Position numbers and translations under genes: made by a program. A stretch of DNA of 64,000 nt from JABCYV01 sp963696025 (lineage in GTDB: Bacteria > Acidobacteriota > Terriglobia > Terriglobales > Acidobacteriaceae): contig CAVOII010000019.1 of the NCBI GenBank assembly GCA_963696025.1, positions 62,001 through 126,000 on the forward strand, read 5' to 3'. The notes below the pieces were generated by a model, which did not search any database, was not told the origin of the DNA, and saw only the letters and a program-made list of their open reading frames with translations. Numbering within the stretch: position 1 is the first letter of the stretch; each line of letters begins with the position of its first letter. This document shows, piece after piece, positions 50,398-60,319 of this stretch.

Positions 50398-52899
50398 CTA
50401 CTGAAGTGTAACCTTGCCGGTCAGTTCGATCTGCGCGGCCGAACGCGCAACGTACAGGTCGAAATCGCCGGGTGCAACCGTCCATTTGTGGCTCTTAACT
50501 TCATAATAAGAGAAGGCTCGCCGATCGAGTGTGACTTGAACGTGCTTGGTCTCCCCAGGATTGAGGTTCACCTTTGCGAAGCCCTTCAATTCTTTGGCTG
50601 GGCGCGGCACAGGAGCGTGTCGATCACCAACGTACACCTGGGCGACTTCTGCGCCGGCGCGGGCGCCCGTATTCGTCAGATCGAAGGCCAGCGTGACCGC
50701 CTGCCCATCAGGGCCCCCAGAAGCGGTTGTCAGATTCTTGTATGCAAAAGTGGTGTAGGAGAGTCCGAAGCCAAATGGAAATAGAGGCTTAATTGACGAC
50801 TTGTCAAAATGGCGATAGCCCACAAACAGACCTTCGGTGTAAGTAACTTTTTTCTCACCATCTTTCGGATAGTAGCTGTCATGAACGGCATTGTCCTCCC
50901 AACGTCGCTCAATTGAAATCGGCAGCCTTCCCGAAGGGTTGACCTCGCCAAATAATAGTTGCGCCAGTGCCGTTCCTCCTTCCTGGCCGGGATACCAGGC
51001 CTGCAAGAGGGCTGGAACACGACCAATCCAGGCCGTCATGTCCACTCCGCCACCAGAGGTCATGACTACAATCGTGTTCTTGTTCACGGCGGCGATCTGA
51101 TTGACGAGCACATCCTGTCCCCAAGGCAACCGAAATGTACGATCCTCACTCTCGCCTTCGCTGGAGGTATCAAAGCCGACTGCAAGCAGAACGGCATCCG
51201 CGCGGGAGGCCAACGATTTCGCTTCGGCGCTAACGAGAGTCTCAGGACGGACGATAGCGAGGTTCGCGGTGGTCTTGCCCCAGCCACTCTTTGCATGGTA
51301 GTCCAACTCGACCTGGTGAGGCCCTGCTTCCAGGTTGATGGGAACCTCGCTTACGAAGGCATACCAGGCCTTCCAGTTATCAAGCACGAGCTTTTTGTCG
51401 ATATAGAGCCGGTAGCCGCCGTTTTCCCCTGGGCCTTGAACGAGGATCAGGTGTTCACCGGGAGTCGTCGGTGTGAAGTATCCCGTCCACCGGGCCGATG
51501 CATCGTTATCGGTCTTACCCTCTTCTCCCTTAGCTGGTTCGTAGGTGAGATGCTTGTCGGTGCGAGTCAAGCTCGGCGCGCCGGTAAGACTCACGTTAGC
51601 GAAAAACTCAGCTTTCAAGCCGCGTTGGCCCCCCGTGGCTTCGGTCGTAAATTCCGTTTGTTTTGCCATGTCCCCAAGGGTAGGTATGCCGCGCTCGTAA
51701 TAAACTTTTGCATTCCCGCCCAGGTAATTCGCCAATCCTTCCAGATAGCTTACTGGTGCGAAAGGTTTTGCCTCCGCGCTGCCGCCACCGCCGGGTTGCG
51801 GCGGATATGCATCGGGACCGATGATCGCAATCGACTTTATCCGCCCTTTATCGAGCGGCAGAACATTGCCATCATTCTTCAGGAGAACCATGCCTGACCT
51901 ACCCGCCTCCAGGGCAACTTTTCTTGCTTCCAGATTGAAACGGGAAATTGACAAATCAGCCTGATCACGATCGAGCCAGCCGAATCGAATCGCCGTACGC
52001 AGGATGCGCCGCACTTTGTCGTCGATCGTAACCTCGCTCACCTTGCCGGCTTTAATCGCCGGTAACAACAGCTCGCGATTCATGAATTTCCCCGAGGGCA
52101 TTTCCAGATCAAGTCCGCCGTTCGCGGCCGCAACGGCATCGTAGGTCGAGTCCCAGTCGGACATCATAATTCCCGTGAATCCCCACTCCTTTTTGACCAC
52201 GTCAGTGTTCAGGTAGCCGTTCTGGGTCATGTGGAGACCGTTGGTAAGGTTGTAGGAGTCCATAATGGCCCCAACATGCGCTTCCTTTACTGCCGCTTCA
52301 AAGACTGGCAGATAGATTTCGCGCATAGTGCGCTCGTCAATAATCGAATCGGTGTTGTGACGGTCGAACTCCGAATTGTTACCCATGAAGTGCTTGATGG
52401 TGGCGCTCACCCCCTGGCTCTGCATGCCCTCGATGTACGCCACAGCGGTTCGTGTAGTCAGGAACGGGTCTTCTCCGAAGTACTCAAAGTTCCTGCCGCA
52501 TAAAGGAGCGCGGTAAATATTGACGCCGGGGCCGAGCATGAAGTGCACACCGCGGGCACGAGCATCTTGTCCGATCACGGTTCCTATCCGGCGCGCTAAC
52601 TCGGGATCCCATGTGGCCGCAAGACCAATGCCGCCAAATACGGTGGACGGACCGTAGTTTCGAACCCCAATTGGCCCATCGGCCATCTTCAATCGTGGCA
52701 GCCCAATATGCTTGATGTCACGGATGTAGAAATCATCGACGCCGCCGAGTAAATCGACTTTCTTTTCCAAGGTTAATTGCTTGAGGAGTGAATCCACCCG
52801 ACTCTCGATGTCCGCCTGGGATGGCTGGGACATCTGGCATAAGGCGGATGACACTGACAGGAGAACAAGCAAACCAATGAAAGGGAGCTTGCGCACCAT
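50398..52899 (-). CDS. bglX: GH3 beta-glucosidase with PA14 insert, secreted
   Basis: 833 aa from ATG at 52899 (GGAGG 6 bases before). Signal peptide (LPFIGLLVLLSVSSALCQ). The GH3 N-domain has KMADGPIGVRNYG, ARGVHFMLGPGVNIYRAPLC, GRNFEYFGEDPFL and KHFMGNNSEFDR; the catalytic nucleophile is D248 in GIMMSDWDSTYD. The C-domain with the acid/base starts near LLKNDGNVLPL. A PA14 domain (about 430-560) is inserted and a fibronectin-III-like domain ends the protein (VAQVYVGDRHAPVPRPAKEL). It removes terminal beta-linked glucose or related sugars in the periplasm or outside. Confidence 0.93.
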   Translation of the reverse strand: MVRKLPFIGLLVLLSVSSALCQMSQPSQADIESRVDSLLKQLTLEKKVDLLGGVDDFYIRDIKHIGLPRLKMADGPIGVRNYGPSTVFGGIGLAATWDPELARRIGTVIGQDARARGVHFMLGPGVNIYRAPLCGRNFEYFGEDPFLTTRTAVAYIEGMQSQGVSATIKHFMGNNSEFDRHNTDSIIDERTMREIYLPVFEAAVKEAHVGAIMDSYNLTNGLHMTQNGYLNTDVVKKEWGFTGIMMSDWDSTYDAVAAANGGLDLEMPSGKFMNRELLLPAIKAGKVSEVTIDDKVRRILRTAIRFGWLDRDQADLSISRFNLEARKVALEAGRSGMVLLKNDGNVLPLDKGRIKSIAIIGPDAYPPQPGGGGSAEAKPFAPVSYLEGLANYLGGNAKVYYERGIPTLGDMAKQTEFTTEATGGQRGLKAEFFANVSLTGAPSLTRTDKHLTYEPAKGEEGKTDNDASARWTGYFTPTTPGEHLILVQGPGENGGYRLYIDKKLVLDNWKAWYAFVSEVPINLEAGPHQVELDYHAKSGWGKTTANLAIVRPETLVSAEAKSLASRADAVLLAVGFDTSSEGESEDRTFRLPWGQDVLVNQIAAVNKNTIVVMTSGGGVDMTAWIGRVPALLQAWYPGQEGGTALAQLLFGEVNPSGRLPISIERRWEDNAVHDSYYPKDGEKKVTYTEGLFVGYRHFDKSSIKPLFPFGFGLSYTTFAYKNLTTASGGPDGQAVTLAFDLTNTGARAGAEVAQVYVGDRHAPVPRPAKELKGFAKVNLNPGETKHVQVTLDRRAFSYYEVKSHKWTVAPGDFDLYVARSAAQIELTGKVTLQ

Positions 52900-52972
52900 T
52901 CCAAACCTCCGAATATGCAACGTCTATGGACCCCGAGAGAGCTCGACGGGTTTGCGCCGATAGAATAATCGC

Positions 52973-53392
52973 TTAACGGCTCGCAACCAGGTCGACGCCC
53001 AAAGTTGCCAGAGCTATATCCTCAGTTGATGAAAGACCGCTGACTGCGACAGCTCCAACCACCTCGCCGTCTCTCCAAACCGGTATGCCGCCACCCCATC
53101 CTACAAATCTGGGATCGCCATAGTAGGCAATATCATGACCTTTTTCTGGATGCCGCACTTTCTCGCCGATTTCCTTAGTTGGCTTGCGTTCGCGCGCTGC
53201 GGTCCACGCCTTATTGGCAGCAATCCGAATAGAAGAAATTGGCGCGCCATCCATGCGGGCGAAGGCAATCAACTCGCCATGCGAATCGGCGACAGCAACG
53301 ACCGCTGCTTTTTGCATCTGCGAAGCTTTTTCCACGATGAGGTCAATGATCTTTTTGGCTTCGGAATAATCGATGACGGGAACAGTCCTCAT
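52973..53392 (-). CDS. GlcG/HbpS-family protein
   Basis: 139 aa from the ATG at 53392 (a longer frame adds an unlikely N-terminus). Family blocks: AVVAVADSHGELIAFARMDG, ANKAWTAARERKPTKEIGEK, WGGGIPVWRDGEVVGAVAVS and GLSSTEDIALATLGVDLV. HbpS-like proteins form octamers that bind haem or small cofactors; many sit near glycolate or sugar genes without known function. It lies between the GH3 and TonB genes on the same strand. Confidence 0.88.
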   Translation of the reverse strand: MRTVPVIDYSEAKKIIDLIVEKASQMQKAAVVAVADSHGELIAFARMDGAPISSIRIAANKAWTAARERKPTKEIGEKVRHPEKGHDIAYYGDPRFVGWGGGIPVWRDGEVVGAVAVSGLSSTEDIALATLGVDLVASR

Positions 53393-53470
53393 GCGGGTCG
53401 GAGGAACTGGAGCCAAACGGAGGCATGGGGATAAGCTTGCAGAATTTGCTGCCCCCCAAATCACCCCAGA

Positions 53471-53510
53471 TAAAAATAAGAGCCGAGCTGGAAACCCCTC
53501 CCAGCTCGGC
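53471..53510 (-). terminator. Rho-independent terminator of the TonB receptor gene
   Basis: GCCGAGCTGG and CCAGCTCGGC make a perfect 10-bp stem (53482-53491 with 53501-53510). On the minus strand it is followed by CTTATTTTTATC, a T-rich tail, and begins 15 bases after the receptor stop codon. Confidence 0.85.
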
Positions 53511-53525
53511 CTACTTTGGCTAAAC

Positions 53526-56500
53526 TCAGAAAACCAGCTTCAGTGCAAACTGGATCAGACGCGGGTTGCTGTCTGGATTGGTGGACACCACCTGTCCAAA
53601 GCCGTTTGCGCTGTTGTTGCCCGCCACGGGATTGAAGTTCGTGCCGGGGAAGCCGAAGTGCGGGTGATTAAACAGATTGAAGAACTCCGTGCGGAACTCG
53701 AGACCCACTCTTTCCGTGATCGCAGTTCTCTTGAAGGCGGCGAAATCAAAGTTGTTGATTCCGGCGGCGCGCAGTGAGGAATCCACGCGCTGTTCAGTCC
53801 CGAATCCATAGGCCGGCGGAGCGGCGAAGCAACTCACATTAAACCACTGATTGAGCCTGCCTGACGGACCGCTTCCCTGCGTCGACTTATCGCATCCTCC
53901 TAACACATTCGGACGGACGTTAGAGACACCCAAATTGAGATTCTCCAGTGGAGTTGCCGACCCGCCCCATGCAATCTTCAGCGGGAACCCGCGCTGGAAC
54001 GTAGTGACTCCGTCAATTCCCCACCCGGAGACTACTTTGCTTGTCACTCCGCTTACGTCGCCGAGGAACCTCTTCCCACGACCAAAGGGGAGGTCCAGCA
54101 CGTAGCTGATGACGAGGCGTTGCGAAACGTCCTGCGAGGAGAGAGACTTTTCTCCGTTGAGATTATTCCAGTCCTGGACTTGTCCCACGCCGCCGGTGCT
54201 GCCATTCTCCAGCCAACTGGTGAGGGTGTCGGTATTGCTGAGCAGTTTTGCGTTGGTGTAAGCCACCAGCAAAGTTCCGCCACCCTGGAACCTTTTAGTA
54301 CCCGAAACCTGCAGTGAGTTATAGGTGCTGCCACAGCAACCGAACCCGGCAAGGTTTACGTCGGTGTATTGCGGGAAAGGCCGGGCCAGCTGACCGGCAA
54401 CGATCGTCGGGGCGCCGATGGTTGCGTTCGCACTAGTTCCAGCCATGGGGTTTTTTATAGTTTGCGCGATCGAGACGGGCTGACCGGCCGCAGCTTGCGC
54501 CGCCGCTTGGGCCACAAAGGGATCGGGTATCTGGTCTAGATGGGTTGAATACTGCGGCAAGTGCACCCCGTGCGAACCAGCATAGGCCACGTCCACAAAG
54601 AACCCGCCCGGCAACTCACGCTGGATGTCCAGATTGTACTGTTCGACGTATCCCAGCTTGGGGTCTAAGTACGGCGACAGAGTCGGTGAGCCGGACGCCG
54701 CCACGAATGCTGAAGTGTTTCCAGTTCGTCCCGGCGGTGGCAGGATCCCCCCGGCAGTAAACGGTCCCGCTTGAGCGCATTTGAAGCTGGCAAAGCTAGT
54801 ACCGGGGGTTAAGGTACAGAGGGAAGCGTCCAAAGTGCTCACCGGAGTCTTGCCCCCATCCAGCGTAGCGGTAAACGGCGTGGTTGCCAGGTTGACTACA
54901 TCATTATCAGGATTCAGACCGAAAGAGACGTAGTTCGGAATCCAGAACACACCAAAACCACCGCGGATCACAGTCTTTGGGTTCCAACTATAGGCAAATC
55001 CAAGACGTGGAGAGAACTGCTTTTTGTCCAAAGGCAGGTTGTTCCGGCTCGAGTTCGGAGGCGTCCCCACAAGAAGCGCGTCGCCCAAGCATACCGAACC
55101 CACGGTGCCGCCGCAGCCTGTAACCGTCCGATTTGCGACAGTGGGATCAAAGAAGGTCAGCCGGTTGTACCGGTCATTCCAGCCCCCTTGGAGTTCGTAA
55201 CGCAGGCCGAGATTGAGGGTCAACTTGGTGGTGACTCGCCAATTGTCATTGCCGTAGAAGGCGCGATAAGTCTGTCTCCCTGCGGTCTGGGCGGGCACCT
55301 GGGCTACGCCTTCAGTCTGATTGACGAAGCTACCCTGGTTTTTGGACAGCCCTAGCAAGAAATCGGCGAACGGGAACCCTCCGGTCGCGCTGGACGCACC
55401 GGGACCACCAGCGCTTGCCGTCCAGCTTCCGTCGAATGCGAACGCTCCGCTGGCGATGTTAGTTTGGAAGTAATTATCCAAACCCAATTCATACTGCCCG
55501 CCGACCTGGAAGGTGTGCTTGCCGCGGATAAAGGTAAGCGCCGGAGTAATGTTGTACTGAGTGTTGTGGTCACCAATCGCGCTGTTCCCCTGCGACTTGC
55601 CAACGTCATTGGGAAATGGGAAAGCAGGCGTAGGCGGAGTCCTCATGACAGCAGGTGCGACGTTATAGCTGGCCGGCCAGCCAAGATTTGTGAGGTCGTA
55701 ACCGGAAAGGATGGGTGCACGGGCATAGACAAAGCGGCTGCCCGCTATATTGATGTCGAAGACTGTGTTCGATGAGAAAGTATGGTTCAGATCTATGGCG
55801 AGCAGCTTGGAGTGGTAATTTTCCGCGCAGCGATCGAAACACAGACCAGTTCCAAATGGGTTGGTCGGCAGGTCAAGCAGTCCGAAGTAGGCGAACCTTC
55901 CGAAGAGTCGGGTCGTACTCGATATGTTTTGGTCGCCCCGGACCACGAATTCGTTGGTGTTTCCGCCAGAACTGGTGGCCGAGGTGAAGTTATTGACACT
56001 ACCACTACCCGTAGGGGGGGCAGGCGTAAAATACTTGTCCCACATGACGGTGGCAGCCTTGCTGAATTCAGCCGTGGGAATTTGGTTGTTCTTATACGCC
56101 GTGCGAGTACCTGCAGCTGTCACTGTGTAGGGATCGTAGAGTTGGATTCCCTGGGCTAACAGCGAGGAGAAGTCTCCCTGCCGGAACGCCGTTTCGGGAA
56201 CAGTAGTGGTCAGGACTGAACCCGTCCGTTGCCGGTATTGCTCCCAGCTCGCAAAGACGAAAGTCTTGTCCTTAATGATCGGACCGCCGCCGGAAACCCC
56301 ATACTGATTCTGAGTGTACGGAGGCGGTTCGTTGGGCTTGCCGTTCTCTAATTCCGATCGTTTCAAGAAATAATCGTTCGAGTTCAGCACTTTGGCGCGC
56401 AAGAACTCATGGGCTTCGCCGTGGAAGGAATTGGTGCCGGACTTGGTGCTCAGGTTCACCACGCCGCCCGCGAACTTGCCCCAATCCGCGCCCAGGTTGT

Positions 56501-57191
56501 TGTATTGGACTTTGAATTCACCAACGGAGTCCTGCGTCGGAATGATGATCGGCAGGTTGATGTAGCCAATGTTCAGCGGCTGGCCGTCCAGGTACTCTGC
56601 GCTCTGATTCGCGAACGAACCACCAACCTGATAATTTCCCCAGCTGAAGGGGTTCTGGCCCACCGGTGTGCCGCCCGACCCGCCCTGGGCAACGGCCGCG
56701 GGAGAGATGGTAATCAGGTTGAAAATATTGCGTCCATTCAATGGCAGCTCGTTGGCCTTGCGCTGCTCCACCACTTGCCCGAGCGATGATGTCTCGGATT
56801 GCAGTAAGGGCACGTCTGACGTCACCTCGACGGTCTCAGTGACTTCGCCAACTGCCATCGCAATGTTGACGTGAGAGTCCTGTTGCACCTGCACTACAAC
56901 ATTCTCACGTGTTGAGTGTTTGAAGCCGGCCTTCTCGATGTCCAGCCGATATTGCCCCGGAATCACATTTACAAACTGGTACAACCCTTCATCTCCGGTC
57001 GTTTGAGTGCGCTTTTCTTGCGTGCCGGTGTTGGTCAAGGTGACTTGGGCGCCCGCGATCGCCGCTCCGGAGGAATCCGTCACGGCACCATCAACCGTGC
57101 CGTAGGTGGACTGTGCCTGCAGGGAAGCACACACAAACATGGCGACTGTTGTCAGTGAGAGAACGGAGATCCAGAATCTACGAGAGAGCAT
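53526..57191 (-). CDS. TonB-dependent receptor (Oar-like), 1222 aa
   Basis: 1221-1222 aa from ATG at 57191 (an in-frame start 13 codons earlier is less likely). Signal peptide (FWISVLSLTTVAMFVCASLQ), carboxypeptidase-regulatory domain (YGTVDGAVTDSSGAAIAGAQ, LYQFVNVIPGQYRLDIEKAG), plug (VEQRKANELPLNGRNIFNLI, WGKFAGGVVNLSTKSGTNSF) and a large barrel. The C-terminus LIQFALKLVF ends with Phe. The LPLNGRN box is a typical acidobacterial feature. With the adjoining GH3, LacI, PfkB and MFS genes it is the likely outer-membrane port for an oligosaccharide. Confidence 0.93.
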   Translation of the reverse strand: MLSRRFWISVLSLTTVAMFVCASLQAQSTYGTVDGAVTDSSGAAIAGAQVTLTNTGTQEKRTQTTGDEGLYQFVNVIPGQYRLDIEKAGFKHSTRENVVVQVQQDSHVNIAMAVGEVTETVEVTSDVPLLQSETSSLGQVVEQRKANELPLNGRNIFNLITISPAAVAQGGSGGTPVGQNPFSWGNYQVGGSFANQSAEYLDGQPLNIGYINLPIIIPTQDSVGEFKVQYNNLGADWGKFAGGVVNLSTKSGTNSFHGEAHEFLRAKVLNSNDYFLKRSELENGKPNEPPPYTQNQYGVSGGGPIIKDKTFVFASWEQYRQRTGSVLTTTVPETAFRQGDFSSLLAQGIQLYDPYTVTAAGTRTAYKNNQIPTAEFSKAATVMWDKYFTPAPPTGSGSVNNFTSATSSGGNTNEFVVRGDQNISSTTRLFGRFAYFGLLDLPTNPFGTGLCFDRCAENYHSKLLAIDLNHTFSSNTVFDINIAGSRFVYARAPILSGYDLTNLGWPASYNVAPAVMRTPPTPAFPFPNDVGKSQGNSAIGDHNTQYNITPALTFIRGKHTFQVGGQYELGLDNYFQTNIASGAFAFDGSWTASAGGPGASSATGGFPFADFLLGLSKNQGSFVNQTEGVAQVPAQTAGRQTYRAFYGNDNWRVTTKLTLNLGLRYELQGGWNDRYNRLTFFDPTVANRTVTGCGGTVGSVCLGDALLVGTPPNSSRNNLPLDKKQFSPRLGFAYSWNPKTVIRGGFGVFWIPNYVSFGLNPDNDVVNLATTPFTATLDGGKTPVSTLDASLCTLTPGTSFASFKCAQAGPFTAGGILPPPGRTGNTSAFVAASGSPTLSPYLDPKLGYVEQYNLDIQRELPGGFFVDVAYAGSHGVHLPQYSTHLDQIPDPFVAQAAAQAAAGQPVSIAQTIKNPMAGTSANATIGAPTIVAGQLARPFPQYTDVNLAGFGCCGSTYNSLQVSGTKRFQGGGTLLVAYTNAKLLSNTDTLTSWLENGSTGGVGQVQDWNNLNGEKSLSSQDVSQRLVISYVLDLPFGRGKRFLGDVSGVTSKVVSGWGIDGVTTFQRGFPLKIAWGGSATPLENLNLGVSNVRPNVLGGCDKSTQGSGPSGRLNQWFNVSCFAAPPAYGFGTEQRVDSSLRAAGINNFDFAAFKRTAITERVGLEFRTEFFNLFNHPHFGFPGTNFNPVAGNNSANGFGQVVSTNPDSNPRLIQFALKLVF

Positions 57192-57339
57192 ATGCACCGC
57201 CTTCAAACTCAGAGATTTAGTGCGAAGCAATTCAATTCTGAGAGCCCCACGACTCTGGCACGAAAAAGCGACACTCCCTCATCGTGACTGCAAACGAGCG
57301 GAGCTCGCACGCCGTACCGCAGAGACCCCGTAAGCAGTA

Positions 57340-57460
57340 GCATTTTTTCAAATCGAGCAAAACGATTTTTCGACTATCCCACGTTGGGCACGCAGCTTGC
57401 GCCAACGCAGTGTGCTTTGTCAAGAGAAAAATATCGATTTTCTACACAATTATTGACGTT
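57340..57460. promoter_or_regulatory. Candidate LacI-type operator sites in the TonB/LacI spacer
   Basis: Two inverted repeats lie between the divergent TonB-receptor and LacI genes: AAATCG-AGCAAAA-CGATTT (57350-57368) and AGAAAAATATCGATTTTCT (57424-57442). Both contain the CGATTT/AAATCG half-site, so they may be binding sites of the LacI-family protein encoded next door. This rests only on symmetry and position. Confidence 0.35.
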
Positions 57461-57598
57461 TATGGCGGCAGTCATGTTCTAATGGCGTCCGCTGCGTTGG
57501 AGTGCCGCTCTTCGGGGATGTGTCCTGTTAATGGACCTCTCTGACGAGCACTGCCTTCTCAAGGATCTAAATCGGCACAGCGCTCAGGGAACGGTTGA

Positions 57599-58663
57599 AT
57601 GAAATCTGGCAAGGGAGACGGCGCGCCGAGAAAACATCATCGGGTCACTTTGAAAGTTGTCGCGGAGCACGTTGGGCTCACTCCCGGAACCGTCTCTGCT
57701 GTGCTCAACAAATCACCGGCTTCTTCGTCCGTCCCTCAACACACCAAGAATCGTATTCTGGCCGCGGCACGCGAACTCAACTATCGACCGAACTTTTTCG
57801 CTCGTTCACTGCGGGTGAAGCGCACATTCACGGTCGGAGTGATTGCGCAAATCAGGGACGCCTACGGCTCGATGGTTATCAGCGGTATCGAAGAACATCT
57901 CCGGCAGCATGGGTTCTTTTTCCTGATCGCTGATCATGGCCATGACGAACAGGTTCTGGAAACTTATTCCCATCTGCTTGTGGAAAGAGGCGTCGAGGGC
58001 TTTATCACCGTCGACGCTCCCATCACACGGCCGCTGCCGCTGACCACGGTTGCGATTGCCGGACATCGGCGGGTGAAAGGCGTGACCAACATTGTGCTGG
58101 ATCACCGCCGGGCGGCTTGGGTGGCCCTGAAACACCTGATCGAGCTTGGCCACACAGAGATTGCAGTGATGAGGGGACCTGCGGACAGTTCCGATTCCGC
58201 GGACCGCTGGCAGGCGGTTCGCGATGTCTTCATGGATCTAGGTATTCGATGCCAGCCCGATCTGGAGGTCCAGCTCGAAGGCGACTGTAGCACACCCGGA
58301 CTGGGGTATCCATTTACCAAGCAATTGCTCAGCCGGCGCCGTCCATTCACCGCTTTATTTGCGTACAATGATAATTCAGCCATAGGGGCTATCAGCGCGA
58401 TCCACGAGTTCGGCCTGCGCGTCCCAGACGATATTTCGGTGGTTGGCTTCGACGACATCCAGGCGGCGGCGTACAGCAACCCAAGTCTGACGACTGTGCG
58501 TCAGCCATTGCTGAAAATGGGTGAGATCGCCGCGCGCACTTTACTTGATCATATTGAGAAGCCTGGGCAGGCCTGCTCGGAAATACTCATCGAGCCGGAG
58601 TTTGTCGTCCGTAGGTCGACAGCTAGAGCTAAATCGCATTTGCCAGGTATGGGCCGGAACTGA
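57599..58663 (+). CDS. LacI-family transcriptional regulator
   Basis: 354 aa. N-terminal helix-turn-helix: TLKVVAEHVGLTPGTVSAVL then NKSPASSSVPQHTKNRIL and hinge AARELNYRPNFFARSLR. Periplasmic-binding-protein-like core: VGVIAQIRDAYGSMVISGIE, ERGVEGFITVDAP, FTALFAYNDNSAIGAISAIH, PDDISVVGFDDIQAAAYSNP, and SLTTVRQP. It binds a sugar effector and represses nearby genes; the divergent TonB receptor and the downstream genes are the obvious targets. Confidence 0.94.
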   Translation: MKSGKGDGAPRKHHRVTLKVVAEHVGLTPGTVSAVLNKSPASSSVPQHTKNRILAAARELNYRPNFFARSLRVKRTFTVGVIAQIRDAYGSMVISGIEEHLRQHGFFFLIADHGHDEQVLETYSHLLVERGVEGFITVDAPITRPLPLTTVAIAGHRRVKGVTNIVLDHRRAAWVALKHLIELGHTEIAVMRGPADSSDSADRWQAVRDVFMDLGIRCQPDLEVQLEGDCSTPGLGYPFTKQLLSRRRPFTALFAYNDNSAIGAISAIHEFGLRVPDDISVVGFDDIQAAAYSNPSLTTVRQPLLKMGEIAARTLLDHIEKPGQACSEILIEPEFVVRRSTARAKSHLPGMGRN

Positions 58664-58675
58664 AGGAACCCGAAG

Positions 58676-60319
58676 TTGTCGAACACTCTGCTTCGCCTAT
58701 TGGGTTTTGTTCTTGCTTTGACGCTGTGGGCTCCGCCCTCCAGCGCGCCTGTTTTCGAGGTCAAACCAGCGCACGGATTAGATTTCACGCTTCAGAATTC
58801 GCCCACGCCCCAGAAATATCTCATCGAGACCATGCCTGGCGGAGTGGCCTTGCTCGACTATAACAACGATGGCTTGTTAGACATCTTCCTCGTAAACGGC
58901 GGACGTCTAACCACCCCGATGCAGACGCCAGAAACCTTCGACCGTCATGACCCCCGCTACTGGAACCGGCTTTATCGTCAGAACAAAGATGGAAGTTTCA
59001 CTGATGTTACGGAACAAGCTGGCCTGGCGAATGCCGGCGACGGCAATTACGGGATGGGAGTCGCCGTCGGTGACTACGACAATGACGGCTATCCCGATCT
59101 GTACGTGACCAGCTATGGGAAGAATATTCTGTACCATAACAATGGCGATGGCACCTTCACGGACGTGACCGCGAAAGCAGGCGTAGCTGGCGGCGGCTGG
59201 TCGGTCTCCGCCGGATTTTTCGATTACGACAATGATGGAAAGCTAGATCTGTTTGTGACCCGATATATGGAATGGGACACCAAACACAGTAAAGACTGCG
59301 GCGGCAATTATCATACGTATTGTCCGCCGGAAGAATTTCCCGCCACTACAAACATCCTTTATCACAACAATGGTGATGGGACTTTCACAGACGTAAGTCA
59401 ACGCTCTGGAATTGCGGCAAAAAAAGGACGCGCTCTGGGGGTGGCGTTCGCTGATTACGACGATGACGGTTTCACCGACATATTTGTGGCTAATGACGGA
59501 ATGCAGCAGTACTTGTTTCACAACAACGGTAATGGCACTTTCACGGAAGTGGGCCTCGAGGCCGGCGCTGCGCTTTCTGAGGACGGTCTGCGGCTGTCGG
59601 GCATGGGTGTAGTTTTTCAAGATTATGACAACGACGGTCGCCCGGACATCATCGTGACCGAGTTGCCCAGGGAGATTTACGGGGTTTACCACAACGATGG
59701 CAAGGGTTCTTTCAGTTATCGCAGCCTCGAAGCTGGTCTCGGCGTGCTCTCGAGCGGGAGCTCAGGCTGGGGCGTTGGCCTGGAGGATTTCGACAACGAC
59801 GGCTGGAAGGACCTTTTCGTGGCGCAGGGCCATGTTTTGGATAACGTCGAACAGATTGATCCTTCTCTGCACTACCACGAACTGCCGCTAGTGGCTTTGA
59901 ATCACAATGGCCGGTTCGAGCGCGTCGATTCCGGCGGTACGGTTCCCGTCGCCGGGCGCGGAGCTGCGTTTGGCGACCTAAATAACGACGGCTGGGAAGA
60001 CGTCGTGATGACCTATCTCGGCGGTCATCCGCAAGTGTTCCTCAACCGAGGCGGCAAACTGCACTGGCTGGTAATTTCACTGCGCGGCGTACGTAGCAAT
60101 CGTGATGGCTTCGGCGCTCGTGTGCAGGTGAACGGACAGACTCGATATGCAACCTCAGCCGGCAGTTATCTTTCGGCTAGCGACAAACGCCTTCATTTCG
60201 GACTTGGGACTGCGGAAAGCGCGAAGGTGGAGATCGTTTGGCCGTCTGGCATCCACCAAATCTTGAATGATGTTCACACTGACCAGTTTCTCGAAGTTCG
60301 TGAACCGGAGAAGCCGTGA
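58676..60319 (+). CDS. CRTAC1-type FG-GAP/VCBS-repeat protein with ASPIC/UnbV domain, secreted
   Basis: 547 aa. TTG start 8 bases after AAGGA, 12 bases from the LacI stop. Signal peptide (LLGFVLALTLWAPPSSA). At least six FG-GAP repeats with Ca-binding loops of the type DYNNDGLLDIFL, DYDNDGYPDLYVT, DYDNDGKLDLFVT, DYDDDGFTDIFV, DYDNDGRPDIIV, DFDNDGWKDLFV form a beta-propeller. The C-terminal ASPIC/UnbV domain has RDGFGARVQVNGQTRY and HFGLGTAESAKVEIVWPSG. Abundant in Acidobacteriota and thought to bind or process extracellular substrates; no enzyme activity established. Confidence 0.9.
   Translation: MSNTLLRLLGFVLALTLWAPPSSAPVFEVKPAHGLDFTLQNSPTPQKYLIETMPGGVALLDYNNDGLLDIFLVNGGRLTTPMQTPETFDRHDPRYWNRLYRQNKDGSFTDVTEQAGLANAGDGNYGMGVAVGDYDNDGYPDLYVTSYGKNILYHNNGDGTFTDVTAKAGVAGGGWSVSAGFFDYDNDGKLDLFVTRYMEWDTKHSKDCGGNYHTYCPPEEFPATTNILYHNNGDGTFTDVSQRSGIAAKKGRALGVAFADYDDDGFTDIFVANDGMQQYLFHNNGNGTFTEVGLEAGAALSEDGLRLSGMGVVFQDYDNDGRPDIIVTELPREIYGVYHNDGKGSFSYRSLEAGLGVLSSGSSGWGVGLEDFDNDGWKDLFVAQGHVLDNVEQIDPSLHYHELPLVALNHNGRFERVDSGGTVPVAGRGAAFGDLNNDGWEDVVMTYLGGHPQVFLNRGGKLHWLVISLRGVRSNRDGFGARVQVNGQTRYATSAGSYLSASDKRLHFGLGTAESAKVEIVWPSGIHQILNDVHTDQFLEVREPEKP

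Noticed and set aside
50959..51897. 312-codon plus-strand frame inside the GH3 gene
   Set aside because: Antisense to well conserved GH3 sequence; shadow frame.
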